Assembly: GCA_964440155.1 (NCBI GenBank)
Contig: CAYTRH010000035.1
Span: 1-21,268, forward strand
DNA length: 21,268 bases
Source of the DNA: PFJX01 sp964440155
Lineage (GTDB): Bacteria > Pseudomonadota > Gammaproteobacteria > Burkholderiales > Thiobacillaceae
Reading direction: 5' to 3'
The translations under genes and the position numbers were made by a program. Each line of letters starts with the position of its first letter. Position 1 is the stretch's first letter. Of this stretch, positions 5,898 to 14,233 are shown piece after piece. The notes under the pieces are model-generated. The model had not been told where the DNA came from. It saw nothing but the letters and a program-made list of their open reading frames with translations, and searched no databases.

Positions 5898-7403
5898 ATG
5901 ACCGAACCCACCGCCACCCCACATCAGGACGAAAACCAGATCATCGCCGAGCGCCGCGACAAGCTGGCCGCGATCCGCGCCCACGGCGTCGCCTTCCCCA
6001 ACGATTTCCAGCGCGAGGACTACGCCGGCGACCTGCACGCCCGTTACGCGGGCAGCGCCAAGGAAACGCTGGAAACCTCGCCGGTGCGTGTCCGCCTGGC
6101 TGGCCGCATGATGCTCAAGCGGGTGATGGGCAAGGCCAGTTTCGCCACGCTGCAGGACATGAGCGGGCGCATGCAGATCTACGTCAGCCGTGAAGCGGTG
6201 GGCGAGGACGCCTACGATGCCTTCAAGCGCATGGATCTGGGCGACATCCTCGGCGTCGAGGGCACGCTGTTCCGTACCAAGACCGACGAGCTGACCATCC
6301 AGTGCAGCGCGGTACGGCTGTTGACCAAGGCGCTGCGGCCGCTGCCGGAGAAGTTCCACGGCCTGACCGACCAGGAACAGAAATACCGCCAGCGTTACCT
6401 GGACCTGATCACCAACGAAACCACGCGCAACACCTTCGTCACCCGCTCCCGGATCATCCAGGCCATGCGCGAGTTCTTCGTGGCGCGCGGTTACCTGGAA
6501 GTGGAAACGCCGATGATGCATCCCATCCCCGGCGGCGCCAACGCCAAGCCCTTCGTCACCCACCACAACGCGCTGGACATGCAGCTCTACCTGCGCATCG
6601 CGCCGGAGCTGTACCTCAAGCGCCTGGTGGTCGGCGGCCTGGAGAAGGTGTTCGAGATCAACCGCAATTTCCGCAACGAGGGCATCTCCACACGCCACAA
6701 TCCCGAGTTCACCATGGTCGAGTTCTACGAAGCCTATCGGGATTACCGCTACCTGATGGACTTCACCGAGACGATGTTCCGCGACATCGCACGGAAGGTG
6801 CTGGGCACCACCACGGTCACCTACCAGGGCCAGACCATAGACCTCGGCGCGCCGTTCGCGCGCATGAGCGCGCTCGAAGCGGTGCGTCACTACCATCCGG
6901 AACTGCGTGACGCGCCGCTCGACGACATGGATTTCGTGCTGGCCGAACTGAAGCGCCGCAAGATCGCCTACCGGCCCAACGACGGCCTGGGCGGTCTGCA
7001 ATTGACGCTGTTCGAGGAAACCACCGAACACCTGCTGATCCAGCCCACCTTCATCATCGACTATCCGGCGGAAACCTCGCCGCTGGCCCGCCGCAACGAC
7101 GTCAACCCGGAAGTCACCGACCGCTTCGAACTGTTCATCGTCGGCCGCGAGATCGCCAACGGCTTCTCCGAGCTGAACGACCCGGAAGACCAGGAAGCGC
7201 GCTTCGACGCCCAGGTCGCCGCCAAGGAAGCCGGCGACGAGGAAGCCATGTTCAAGGACCGCGACTACATCCGCGCGCTGGAGCACGGTCTGCCGCCGAC
7301 TGCCGGCGAAGGCATCGGCATCGACCGCCTGGTCATGCTGCTGACCGATTCGCCCAGCATCCGCGACGTCATCCTGTTCCCGCAACTGCGCCGCGAGGAC
7401 TGA
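5898..7403 (+). CDS. lysS: Lysyl-tRNA synthetase, class II
   Basis: This 501-aa protein has the full class II LysRS architecture and charges tRNA-Lys with lysine in the cytoplasm. The N-terminal OB-fold anticodon-binding domain covers about 60-145 (VRLAGRMMLKR, SFATLQDMSGRMQIYV). The catalytic core contains motif 2, FRNEGISTRHNPEFTMVEF (258-276), and motif 3, GEGIGIDRLVMLL (470-482), followed by SIRDVILFPQLR near the C-terminus. Length is normal for the family. The ATG at 5898 fits the usual N-terminus of LysRS, though no Shine-Dalgarno is visible before it. It is the first gene of a plus-strand run with gaps of 10, 5 and 13 nt, so it is probably co-transcribed with the methyltransferase, pepN and the diguanylate cyclase. 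Confidence 0.98.
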   Translation: MTEPTATPHQDENQIIAERRDKLAAIRAHGVAFPNDFQREDYAGDLHARYAGSAKETLETSPVRVRLAGRMMLKRVMGKASFATLQDMSGRMQIYVSREAVGEDAYDAFKRMDLGDILGVEGTLFRTKTDELTIQCSAVRLLTKALRPLPEKFHGLTDQEQKYRQRYLDLITNETTRNTFVTRSRIIQAMREFFVARGYLEVETPMMHPIPGGANAKPFVTHHNALDMQLYLRIAPELYLKRLVVGGLEKVFEINRNFRNEGISTRHNPEFTMVEFYEAYRDYRYLMDFTETMFRDIARKVLGTTTVTYQGQTIDLGAPFARMSALEAVRHYHPELRDAPLDDMDFVLAELKRRKIAYRPNDGLGGLQLTLFEETTEHLLIQPTFIIDYPAETSPLARRNDVNPEVTDRFELFIVGREIANGFSELNDPEDQEARFDAQVAAKEAGDEEAMFKDRDYIRALEHGLPPTAGEGIGIDRLVMLLTDSPSIRDVILFPQLRRED

Positions 7404-7413
7404 CGGGTCGGCC

Positions 7414-8934
7414 ATGAAAACCCTTGCCAGCTACGACGCCATTCCGTACGAGAGCATTCCGATCACGGAAACGCACGTGGACGGGCTGGCCGCGCTCGGC
7501 CGCCTGTTCGGCGTGTCCACGACCGACCCGCGCCGTTGTCGGGTGCTGGAACTGGGCTGCGCCGAAGGCGGCAACCTGCTGCCCATGGCCTTCTATCTGC
7601 CGGACAGCGAGTTCGTCGGCATCGATCTGTCGGCACGGCAGGTCGCCGATGGTCAGCGCCTGATCGCTGACCTGGCACTGCGCAACATCATGCTGCTGCA
7701 CCGCGACGTGATGGACGGCGCCGATGACCTGGGCCGCTTCGACTACATCATCGCGCATGGTCTGTACTCCTGGATACCGGCGACGGTGCGCGAGCGGCTG
7801 CTGGCGATCTGCGCCGCCAACCTGGCGCCCGACGGCATCGTCTACCTGAGCTGGAACGCCCTGCCAGGCTGGCACACGCGCGCGGTGATGCGCGACATGC
7901 TGCGCCACCATACGCGCGAAGCCAGCGATGCACGCATCCGCCTGGACATGGCCTACCTGTTCCTGGAGGAATACGGCGCGGCGCTGGCCGCGGAAGCTGG
8001 TGATCTGGCGCCCATCCTCGAGGCCGAGGTGGAATACCTGAAACGGGCACCGCCGTCCTACCTGTATCACGAGTACCTCACGGACACCAACGAACCCATG
8101 CTGTTCAGCGACTTCATGGCGCAGGCGCGCGGCCATGGCCTGCGCTACGTCGCCGACGTCGATCTGCACACGCTGCTGCCGGAAACGCTGGGTGAGGCGG
8201 GCGGGCGGGTCGCCGCTGAAATCGAAGAACGCGAGGCACGCATCCAGGCCATGGATTTCATGCGTGCGCGCCGCTTCCATCGCAGCCTGCTGACCCACGC
8301 CGCAACACCGGTCCACGACCTGCCCGACCTCGCCGTGTTGCGCACCCTCGCCTTCCATGCCGATCTGAGCAGCGACGTCGAGATCGATCTGCGCAGCCCG
8401 GCAGCGCAACCCTTCGTCACCGCCACGGGCAGCCGTTACGCCATCAAACATCCGCTCGCCAAGGCCGCGGCGATGTGGCTGGCCACCGCCTATCCCAACA
8501 GCGTCGCCTACACCGATCTGCAACAGGCCGCAGCCGGCATCGTCGCCACCCATGGCGACGCCGCGCTGGCGACGGAAGAAGATGCCCTGGCCGGGGAACT
8601 GCTCGATCTGCTGGCCTGGGGCGGCGTGCGCGTCGCGCTCGATACCACGCCACGGCTCAACGAGCCCCCCGCCCGCCCGCGTGCGCACGCGCTGGCCCGC
8701 GCGCAGATCGCGCACGGCGGCGACTGCGTCGCGTCGGTGCGCCATGGCGCGGTACACCTCGACGCGGCCGGCGCCCACCTGCTCGGCCTGCTCGACGGCC
8801 AACACGACCTCGATGCACTGGTGGCGGCGATGCAAACACGATTGGCCCCATCACTCGATACCGCAGCCATCCGCGACGGCTGTCAGCGCCTGTTGTGGAC
8901 CTTCGCCCGTAACGGCCTGTTGGAAACACCGTGA
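7414..8934 (+). CDS. Class I SAM methyltransferase with methyltransferase regulatory domain (PKMT-like)
   Basis: The 506-aa protein begins with a Rossmann-fold methyltransferase domain: motif I VLELGCAEGG (44-53) and the acidic loop FVGIDLS (67-73). YLSWNALPGWH (144-154) lies near the end of that domain. A methyltransferase regulatory domain follows (roughly 200-330), and the C-terminal third (ARAQIAHGG to the end) resembles a winged-helix tail. This layout matches the protein-lysine methyltransferases PKMT1/PKMT2 known from Rickettsia, which methylate the outer membrane protein OmpB. Proteins of this layout are widespread and mostly uncharacterised, so the substrate here is unknown. It lies 10 nt after lysS and 5 nt before pepN. 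No signal peptide is present, so it should act in the cytoplasm. Confidence 0.88.
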   Translation: MKTLASYDAIPYESIPITETHVDGLAALGRLFGVSTTDPRRCRVLELGCAEGGNLLPMAFYLPDSEFVGIDLSARQVADGQRLIADLALRNIMLLHRDVMDGADDLGRFDYIIAHGLYSWIPATVRERLLAICAANLAPDGIVYLSWNALPGWHTRAVMRDMLRHHTREASDARIRLDMAYLFLEEYGAALAAEAGDLAPILEAEVEYLKRAPPSYLYHEYLTDTNEPMLFSDFMAQARGHGLRYVADVDLHTLLPETLGEAGGRVAAEIEEREARIQAMDFMRARRFHRSLLTHAATPVHDLPDLAVLRTLAFHADLSSDVEIDLRSPAAQPFVTATGSRYAIKHPLAKAAAMWLATAYPNSVAYTDLQQAAAGIVATHGDAALATEEDALAGELLDLLAWGGVRVALDTTPRLNEPPARPRAHALARAQIAHGGDCVASVRHGAVHLDAAGAHLLGLLDGQHDLDALVAAMQTRLAPSLDTAAIRDGCQRLLWTFARNGLLETP

Positions 8935-8939
8935 CCCCC

Positions 8940-11648
8940 ATGCGTACCGAGACCCCCACCGCCATCTATCTCAAGGACTACACCCCGCCGGCCTGGTTGG
9001 TCGATACCGTCGACCTCGAGGTCGCCATTCACGATGGCTACACCGAGGTGCGCACCCGCCTGGCCTGCCGGCGCAACCCGGTCGGTTCCCGTGGTGATCT
9101 GGTGCTCGACGGCGAGGATCTCGATCTGCGCGCCATACGGCTCGACGGCAACGACCTGCCCGCCACCCGCTACCGCCTGGCCGAGGACAAACTGACCATC
9201 CTCGGTGACGGCGCGCCTTTGCCCGAGACGTGTACGCTGGAAACCGTGGTGCGCATCGACCCCGACCACAACACGCAACTGTCCGGCCTGTACCGTTCGC
9301 GCGACGGCTATTTCACGCAATGCGAGGCAGAGGGCTTCCGCCGCATCACCTTCTTCCCCGATCGTCCGGACGTGATGGCGCGCTACACCTGCACCATCAG
9401 CGCCGAACGGGCGCGTTTTCCGGTGCTGCTGGGCAACGGCAACCGCGTGGCCGCCGGCGACGATGCCGACGATCCCGCCCGTCACTGGGCACGTTGGCAG
9501 GATCCGTTTGCCAAGCCCTGCTACCTGTTCGCGTTGGTCGCCGCCCGCCTGGACGTGCTGGAGGATCGTTACGTCACCGGCTCCGGCCGCGAAGTGCGCC
9601 TGGCGGTCTACGTCGAACCGGGCAAGCTGGACCAGTGCAGCCATGCGATGGCGGCGCTGAAGAAAGCCATGCGCTGGGACGAGCAACGCTACGGCCTGGA
9701 GTTGGATCTGGACCACTACATGATCGTCGCGGTGGGCGACTTCAACATGGGCGCCATGGAAAACAAGGGGCTCAACATCTTCAACACTAAGTACGTGCTG
9801 GCCCGCCCCGACTGCGCCACCGACAGTGATTACCAGAACATCGACCGCGTCGTCGCGCACGAGTACTTTCACAATTGGACCGGCAACCGCGTCACCTGCC
9901 GCGACTGGTTCCAGTTGTCGCTGAAGGAGGGCCTGACCGTATTCCGCGACCAGGAATTCGGCGCCGACGTGCATTCGCGCGCAGTCACCCGCATCCAGGA
10001 GGTACGCAGCCTGCGCATCGGCCAGTTCCCGGAAGACGCCGGGCCGATGGCGCATCCGGTACGGCCGGCGTCCTATGCCGAGATCAACAACTTCTACACC
10101 GCCACGGTGTACGGCAAAGGCGCCGAAGTCGTGCGCATGATCCATACGCTGATCGGCCGCGACGCGTTCCGCCGGGGCATGGATCTGTATTTCCAGCGTC
10201 ACGACGGCCAGGCCGTGACCTGCGAGGATTTCGTCGCCGCCATGCAGGATGCCTCCGGCGTCGATCTCTCCCAGTTCCGCCGCTGGTACGCTCGCGCCGG
10301 CACGCCCCGCGTCACGGCGGAGGGCCGCTGGCAGCCGGATGCCCGCCGCTACCACCTGACGCTGACGCAATCGCTGGCGCCCACCGCCTACGAACGGCGC
10401 CTGCAGGAAGCCGGCATCGCGCCGGAAACCGGCCCGCTGCACATCCCCGTCGCCGTCGGGCTGGTGCTGGCGGACGGCAGCGACGCGGCATTGCGTCTGG
10501 CCGGCGAAGCCGCGCCGCAAGGCGGCACGCGCGTGCTGTCGCTGACCGAGACCACCCAGCGCTTCGTCTTCGAGGACATCGGCGAAGCGCCGGTCGCTTC
10601 TCTGTTGCGCGACTTTTCCGCGCCCGTGCAGCTCGATTTCGCGCAAAGCGACGCCGAGCTGGCACACCTGATGGCGCACGACAGCGATGCCTTCAACCGC
10701 TGGGAAGCCGGCCAGCGTCTGGCCACGCGCGTGCTGCTCGCCGGCATCGCCGCTGGCGGCGACGGCAGCGAGTGGATCGCGGAAGCCTACGTCAGCGCCT
10801 GCCGGCGCCTGCTCGACCCAGGGTTCGACACCGACCCGGCGCTGGTCGCCGAAGCCCTGGTGCTGCCGGCGGAACAGGTGCTGGCGGAAGACGTGGCCGG
10901 GCGCGGCGGCAGCGTCGATCCGGAGGCCATCCACCGTGCACGCCTCAACCTGCGCCGTCACCTGGCCAACCAGCTGCGCACGCAACTGGAGGCCACCTGG
11001 GCGGCGCTGGCGCCGAACGAGCCCTACGCCCCGGACACTGCCCAGATCGGCCGCCGCGCATTGCGCAACGCCTGCCTCGGCTACCTGGCGGACAGCGACG
11101 CCGGCTACCTGCGCGAAACCGTGCTGCCACGCGTGCTGACGCAGTTCGAGCACGGCGACAACATGACCGACGTCGGTGCGGCGCTGGGCATCCTCGCCAA
11201 TCTCGACGTGCCCGAACGCGAGCATGCCCTGACCGCCTTCTACACCCGTTGGCGCGACGAGCCTCTGGTGGTCGACAAGTGGTTGCAGGTGCAGGCCACC
11301 TCACGTCTGGACGGCACCGTCGCGCGCGTACGCGCGCTGATGCAGCACCCCGCCTTCGACCTGAAGAACCCCAACAAGGTCTACGCGCTGATCCGCGCGT
11401 TCTGCGCCGGCAACCCGCGCCAGTTCCACGCCGCCGATGGCGCAGGCTACGCACTGGCGGCCGACGTGATCATCGAGCTGCAGGCGATCAATCCGCAGGT
11501 GGCGGCGCGCATCGCGCGCGCGTTCGACCGCTGGCGGCAGTTCGACGCACGACGACAGCGCCACGCCCGGGATGCGCTGGAACGCATCGTCAGCACACCG
11601 ACGCTGGCCAGGGACGTGGCCGAAGTGGTCGGCAACGCGCTGCGCTGA
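8940..11648 (+). CDS. pepN: Aminopeptidase N (M1 family)
   Basis: This 902-aa zinc aminopeptidase removes N-terminal residues from peptides in the cytoplasm. The exopeptidase motif GAMEN is at 271-275. The zinc site is HEYFH (307-311) with the third ligand Glu330 in LSLKEGLTVF. Tyr391 in VYGKGAEV corresponds to the transition-state tyrosine, at the same 84-residue distance from the first zinc histidine as in E. coli PepN. The C-terminal part contains the helical domain typical of the gammaproteobacterial PepN subgroup. The ATG at 8940 is preferred; an in-frame GTG at 8931 overlaps the methyltransferase stop and would add three residues. The length is slightly above the usual 870-890. Confidence 0.97.
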   Translation: MRTETPTAIYLKDYTPPAWLVDTVDLEVAIHDGYTEVRTRLACRRNPVGSRGDLVLDGEDLDLRAIRLDGNDLPATRYRLAEDKLTILGDGAPLPETCTLETVVRIDPDHNTQLSGLYRSRDGYFTQCEAEGFRRITFFPDRPDVMARYTCTISAERARFPVLLGNGNRVAAGDDADDPARHWARWQDPFAKPCYLFALVAARLDVLEDRYVTGSGREVRLAVYVEPGKLDQCSHAMAALKKAMRWDEQRYGLELDLDHYMIVAVGDFNMGAMENKGLNIFNTKYVLARPDCATDSDYQNIDRVVAHEYFHNWTGNRVTCRDWFQLSLKEGLTVFRDQEFGADVHSRAVTRIQEVRSLRIGQFPEDAGPMAHPVRPASYAEINNFYTATVYGKGAEVVRMIHTLIGRDAFRRGMDLYFQRHDGQAVTCEDFVAAMQDASGVDLSQFRRWYARAGTPRVTAEGRWQPDARRYHLTLTQSLAPTAYERRLQEAGIAPETGPLHIPVAVGLVLADGSDAALRLAGEAAPQGGTRVLSLTETTQRFVFEDIGEAPVASLLRDFSAPVQLDFAQSDAELAHLMAHDSDAFNRWEAGQRLATRVLLAGIAAGGDGSEWIAEAYVSACRRLLDPGFDTDPALVAEALVLPAEQVLAEDVAGRGGSVDPEAIHRARLNLRRHLANQLRTQLEATWAALAPNEPYAPDTAQIGRRALRNACLGYLADSDAGYLRETVLPRVLTQFEHGDNMTDVGAALGILANLDVPEREHALTAFYTRWRDEPLVVDKWLQVQATSRLDGTVARVRALMQHPAFDLKNPNKVYALIRAFCAGNPRQFHAADGAGYALAADVIIELQAINPQVAARIARAFDRWRQFDARRQRHARDALERIVSTPTLARDVAEVVGNALR

Positions 11649-11661
11649 GCCGTCGCCGGCC

Positions 11662-13047
11662 ATGCTGCGCAAGCTCGCCGCCGACGCGCTGATCTACCAT
11701 CCGCGGATCATCACGCTGACGGTCGGGCTGGTCGCGCTGCTGGGCTTCGAATCGGTCGTCTACGTCGAGCAGGACCGCCGCAGACAGAGCGAGCGTTACC
11801 TGATCCAGGCGCAGGTGGCGACCACGCGCGCGGTGCTGGAATCCGAATTGAACGCGTCGCTGTCGCTCAGCCTGGGGCTGTCCACCTTCGTACTGAGCAA
11901 CCCGAGCTTCGATCCGGCACATTTCGAGCAGGTCGCCGCTGCCCTGATCCATATCCAGCCCAACATCCGCAGCGTCGCGCTGGCGCCGGACAACGTGATC
12001 CGCCACATCTACCCGCTGGCGGGCAACGAACGCGCTTTGGGCCTGCGTTACCTGGAGACACCCAGCCAGCGTGATGCCGTGCTGCGGCTGATGCGCGAGC
12101 AGCAACCGGTGATCGCTGGCCCGATCGAACTGGTGCAGGGTGGCATCGGCATCATCAACCGCATTCCCATCCTGGTCACGCGCCCGGATGGCAGCAAGGA
12201 CTATTGGGGCCTGGCATCGGTGGCCGTCGATCCGCGTCCCATCTTCGCCCGAGCCGGGTTGCACACACCTGCGGCTGACGGGCTGGAGTATGCGCTGCGC
12301 GGACGCGACGGCCTGGGCGCGGATGGCGAGGTGTTCCTCGGCGATGCGGCACTGTTCGACGATCCGCAGTCGGTATTGATGCAGGTGTACATCCCGGGCG
12401 GCAGTTGGCAACTGGCGGCACGGCCAGCGACGGCGGCGGCGACGCCGGCACACCGGCTGCAAGCCCTGGCACCGCATGTGCTCGCCGCTCTGCTGGCTGT
12501 GCTGGGCGCGATGATGGTCCATTCCACCCTGTCGGCGCATCGGCGCGTGCGCGCGCTGGCTTTGCAGGACAGCCTCACCGGCCTGGCCAACCGTCACCAG
12601 TTCAACATGCGCGGCGAAAACCTGTTCAACCTGGCCAAACGCAGTCGGCGCCACCTGACCCTGCTGAACATGGATCTGGATGATTTCAAGCTGGTCAACG
12701 ATACGCATGGCCACGCCGTCGGCGACCGGCTGCTGGTGCACGTGGCCCGGCAACTGCGCGCCTCGCTGCGCGAATCCGACCTGCTCGCGCGCGTCGGCGG
12801 CGACGAGTTCCTGGCGCTGCTGCCGGATACCGGCCCGGGGCCCAGTCTCGATGCCCTGTTGCGTCGGCTGCGCGAGCGCGTCGGCCAGCCGTTGCCGGAT
12901 GTCGATCCGCCGGTACGCGCGCGCCTGTCGATCGGTGTGGCCACCTGCGGCGAGGACACCGCCACGCTGGAGGATCTGATGCGGCGTGCCGACGACGCCA
13001 TGTATGACCAGAAAATACGCGGCAAGTATCGCCGCGACGACGCCTGA
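11662..13047 (+). CDS. CHASE-domain diguanylate cyclase (GGDEF)
   Basis: The 461-aa membrane protein has a first transmembrane segment at about 16-35. A periplasmic CHASE-type sensor domain follows at about 45-255 (RSVALAPDNVIRHIYPLAGN and DYWGLASVAVD are typical). A second membrane segment is at about 268-290, and a cytoplasmic GGDEF domain at about 300-455. The catalytic motif GGDEF is intact at 379-383, so synthesis of c-di-GMP is expected. RESD (370-373) lies five residues before it and matches the RxxD inhibitory site for product feedback. The ligand of the CHASE domain is unknown. The ATG at 11662 is chosen because the longer frame would overlap pepN. It is 13 nt after pepN and converges on slyX with only 12 nt between stops and no visible terminator. 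Confidence 0.93.
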   Translation: MLRKLAADALIYHPRIITLTVGLVALLGFESVVYVEQDRRRQSERYLIQAQVATTRAVLESELNASLSLSLGLSTFVLSNPSFDPAHFEQVAAALIHIQPNIRSVALAPDNVIRHIYPLAGNERALGLRYLETPSQRDAVLRLMREQQPVIAGPIELVQGGIGIINRIPILVTRPDGSKDYWGLASVAVDPRPIFARAGLHTPAADGLEYALRGRDGLGADGEVFLGDAALFDDPQSVLMQVYIPGGSWQLAARPATAAATPAHRLQALAPHVLAALLAVLGAMMVHSTLSAHRRVRALALQDSLTGLANRHQFNMRGENLFNLAKRSRRHLTLLNMDLDDFKLVNDTHGHAVGDRLLVHVARQLRASLRESDLLARVGGDEFLALLPDTGPGPSLDALLRRLRERVGQPLPDVDPPVRARLSIGVATCGEDTATLEDLMRRADDAMYDQKIRGKYRRDDA

Positions 13048-13059
13048 ACCCGGCGGCGA

Positions 13060-13266
13060 TCAGTAATGCGGCGGCAATTCGTCGCGCAGGTCGCGCCGTT
13101 GCGGCGGCTCCAGTTCGCTCACCTGACGCGCCAGTACGCCGAGCTGGCGCAACAGCCCATCGATCTGCGCCTGCTGTCGAAACACCACGCGGTTGAGCTC
13201 ATCCAGCAGATCCTCCGCGTAACTCAGTTTGACTTCCAGTTCGACCACACGCTGCTCCAGACTCAT
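13060..13266 (-). CDS. slyX: SlyX family protein
   Basis: The 68-aa protein is a short coiled coil (LEVKLSYAEDLLDELNRVVF and RQQAQIDGLLRQLGVLARQV) ending in PPHY, the hallmark tail of SlyX. The molecular function of SlyX is unknown. Its ATG overlaps the TGA of ylqF by four bases (ATGA), so translation is probably coupled. It is the last gene of the cpxR-cpxA-ylqF-slyX run and ends 12 nt from the stop of the convergent diguanylate cyclase gene. Confidence 0.93.
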   Translation of the reverse strand: MSLEQRVVELEVKLSYAEDLLDELNRVVFRQQAQIDGLLRQLGVLARQVSELEPPQRRDLRDELPPHY

Positions 13267-14198
13267 CGCGGCACCTCGTCCTCAGCCGTTGGCGCATCAT
13301 CGGCCGCGGCCTGCGCCTGGTCATCGACGGCAAGGGCAGCGGCCAGCATGGCCGCCCGGCTGGCCGGCGTCTCCAGGCTGATGCGGCCCAGCGCGCCGTC
13401 GCGGTAATCCTGCAACAGGATCAACGCGGCCTTGTCCAGGTCCGGCGCGCCGCCGCGTCCCTTGAGCAGGCAGCCGCGCCGCCGCGCGATCGCCGCCAGC
13501 ACGGCCGCGCCGTCCAGGCCATGCGCTTCGATGCCGTAGCGTGCGCTCAATGCGGCCGGATAGCGTTGCAGCAGGATGTCGGCCAGGAAGCTGGCAACCT
13601 CCTCCTCCGCCACCGCGTTGCGGCCGATGGCATGACTGGCGGCCAGCATGTAGCCGTCGGACGCATGCGCGATCCTGGGCCACATCAGGCCGGGCGTGTC
13701 CACCAACACCAGTCGCGGCCCCAAGACCACACGTTGCTGCGACTTGGTAACCGCGGGTTCGTCACCCACCGCCGCGACCTTGCGCTTGACCAGTGCGTTC
13801 ATCAACGTCGACTTGCCGACGTTGGGGATGCCCATGATCATCAGCCGCAGCGGCTTGAAGTTGTCGTCACGGTGCGGCGCCAGTGCCTGACAAGCCGCCG
13901 GGATGCGCGCCACGTCGGCCGGGCGTTTGGCGGATAGCGCCATGGCCCGTACACCCGGCCGCGCGTCGAATACCCCCAGCCATGCGCGGGTGACCTCCGG
14001 GTCGGCCAGGTCGGCCTTGTTCAGCAGCGTCAGGCACGGGCGCTGCCGCTCTCGGCGCAACGACTCGATCAGCGGATTGCGGCTGGCCTCGGGCAATCGG
14101 GCGTCGACCACCTCGACCACCACGTCGATCTGCGCCATGGTTTCGGCAGCCTTGCGGCGCGCCGAGGTCATGTGGCCGGGAAACCATTGGATGGGCAT
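13263..14198 (-). CDS. ylqF: Ribosome biogenesis GTPase YlqF/RbgA
   Basis: This 311-aa protein is a circularly permuted GTPase. The G motifs occur in the order G4 NKAD (60-63), G5 SAK (89-91), G1 GIPNVGKS (123-130), G2 around Thr151 and G3 DTPG (167-170). That order, with the opening IQWFPGHMTSARR, defines the YlqF/RbgA family, which acts in late assembly of the large ribosomal subunit. The ATG at 14198 is selected because MPIQWFPGHM is the family's normal N-terminus; the upstream extension of the frame has no homology character. The last 22 residues are an acidic Ala/Asp/Glu tail. It follows cpxA by 35 nt and overlaps slyX by 4 nt. Confidence 0.95.
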   Translation of the reverse strand: MPIQWFPGHMTSARRKAAETMAQIDVVVEVVDARLPEASRNPLIESLRRERQRPCLTLLNKADLADPEVTRAWLGVFDARPGVRAMALSAKRPADVARIPAACQALAPHRDDNFKPLRLMIMGIPNVGKSTLMNALVKRKVAAVGDEPAVTKSQQRVVLGPRLVLVDTPGLMWPRIAHASDGYMLAASHAIGRNAVAEEEVASFLADILLQRYPAALSARYGIEAHGLDGAAVLAAIARRRGCLLKGRGGAPDLDKAALILLQDYRDGALGRISLETPASRAAMLAAALAVDDQAQAAADDAPTAEDEVPR

Positions 14199-14233
14199 GC
14201 GTGGTGCAGACGATCGATCGGAGGAATCCGTGA

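Noticed and set aside
5698..5901. 67-aa frame in the lysS leader
   Set aside because: Arg/Pro/Ser-rich composition, no ribosome-binding site and overlap with the lysS start; not supported as a gene.
5877..7415. 512-aa open frame antisense to lysS
   Set aside because: It lies entirely over lysS in the opposite strand, has shadow-type composition, and shows no family features.
7369..8835. 488-aa open frame antisense to the methyltransferase
   Set aside because: Same reasoning: Arg/Gln/His-rich shadow of a gene with clear SAM-binding motifs.
8883..11225. 780-aa open frame antisense to pepN
   Set aside because: It is a shadow frame created by G+C-rich codon bias: composition is Gln/His/Val-rich with no recognisable motif, while the plus strand has an unmistakable aminopeptidase N.
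14210..14220. Short CGATCGATCG repeat between ylqF and cpxA
   Set aside because: A 10-base self-complementary run is expected by chance in this composition and lies where no element is needed.
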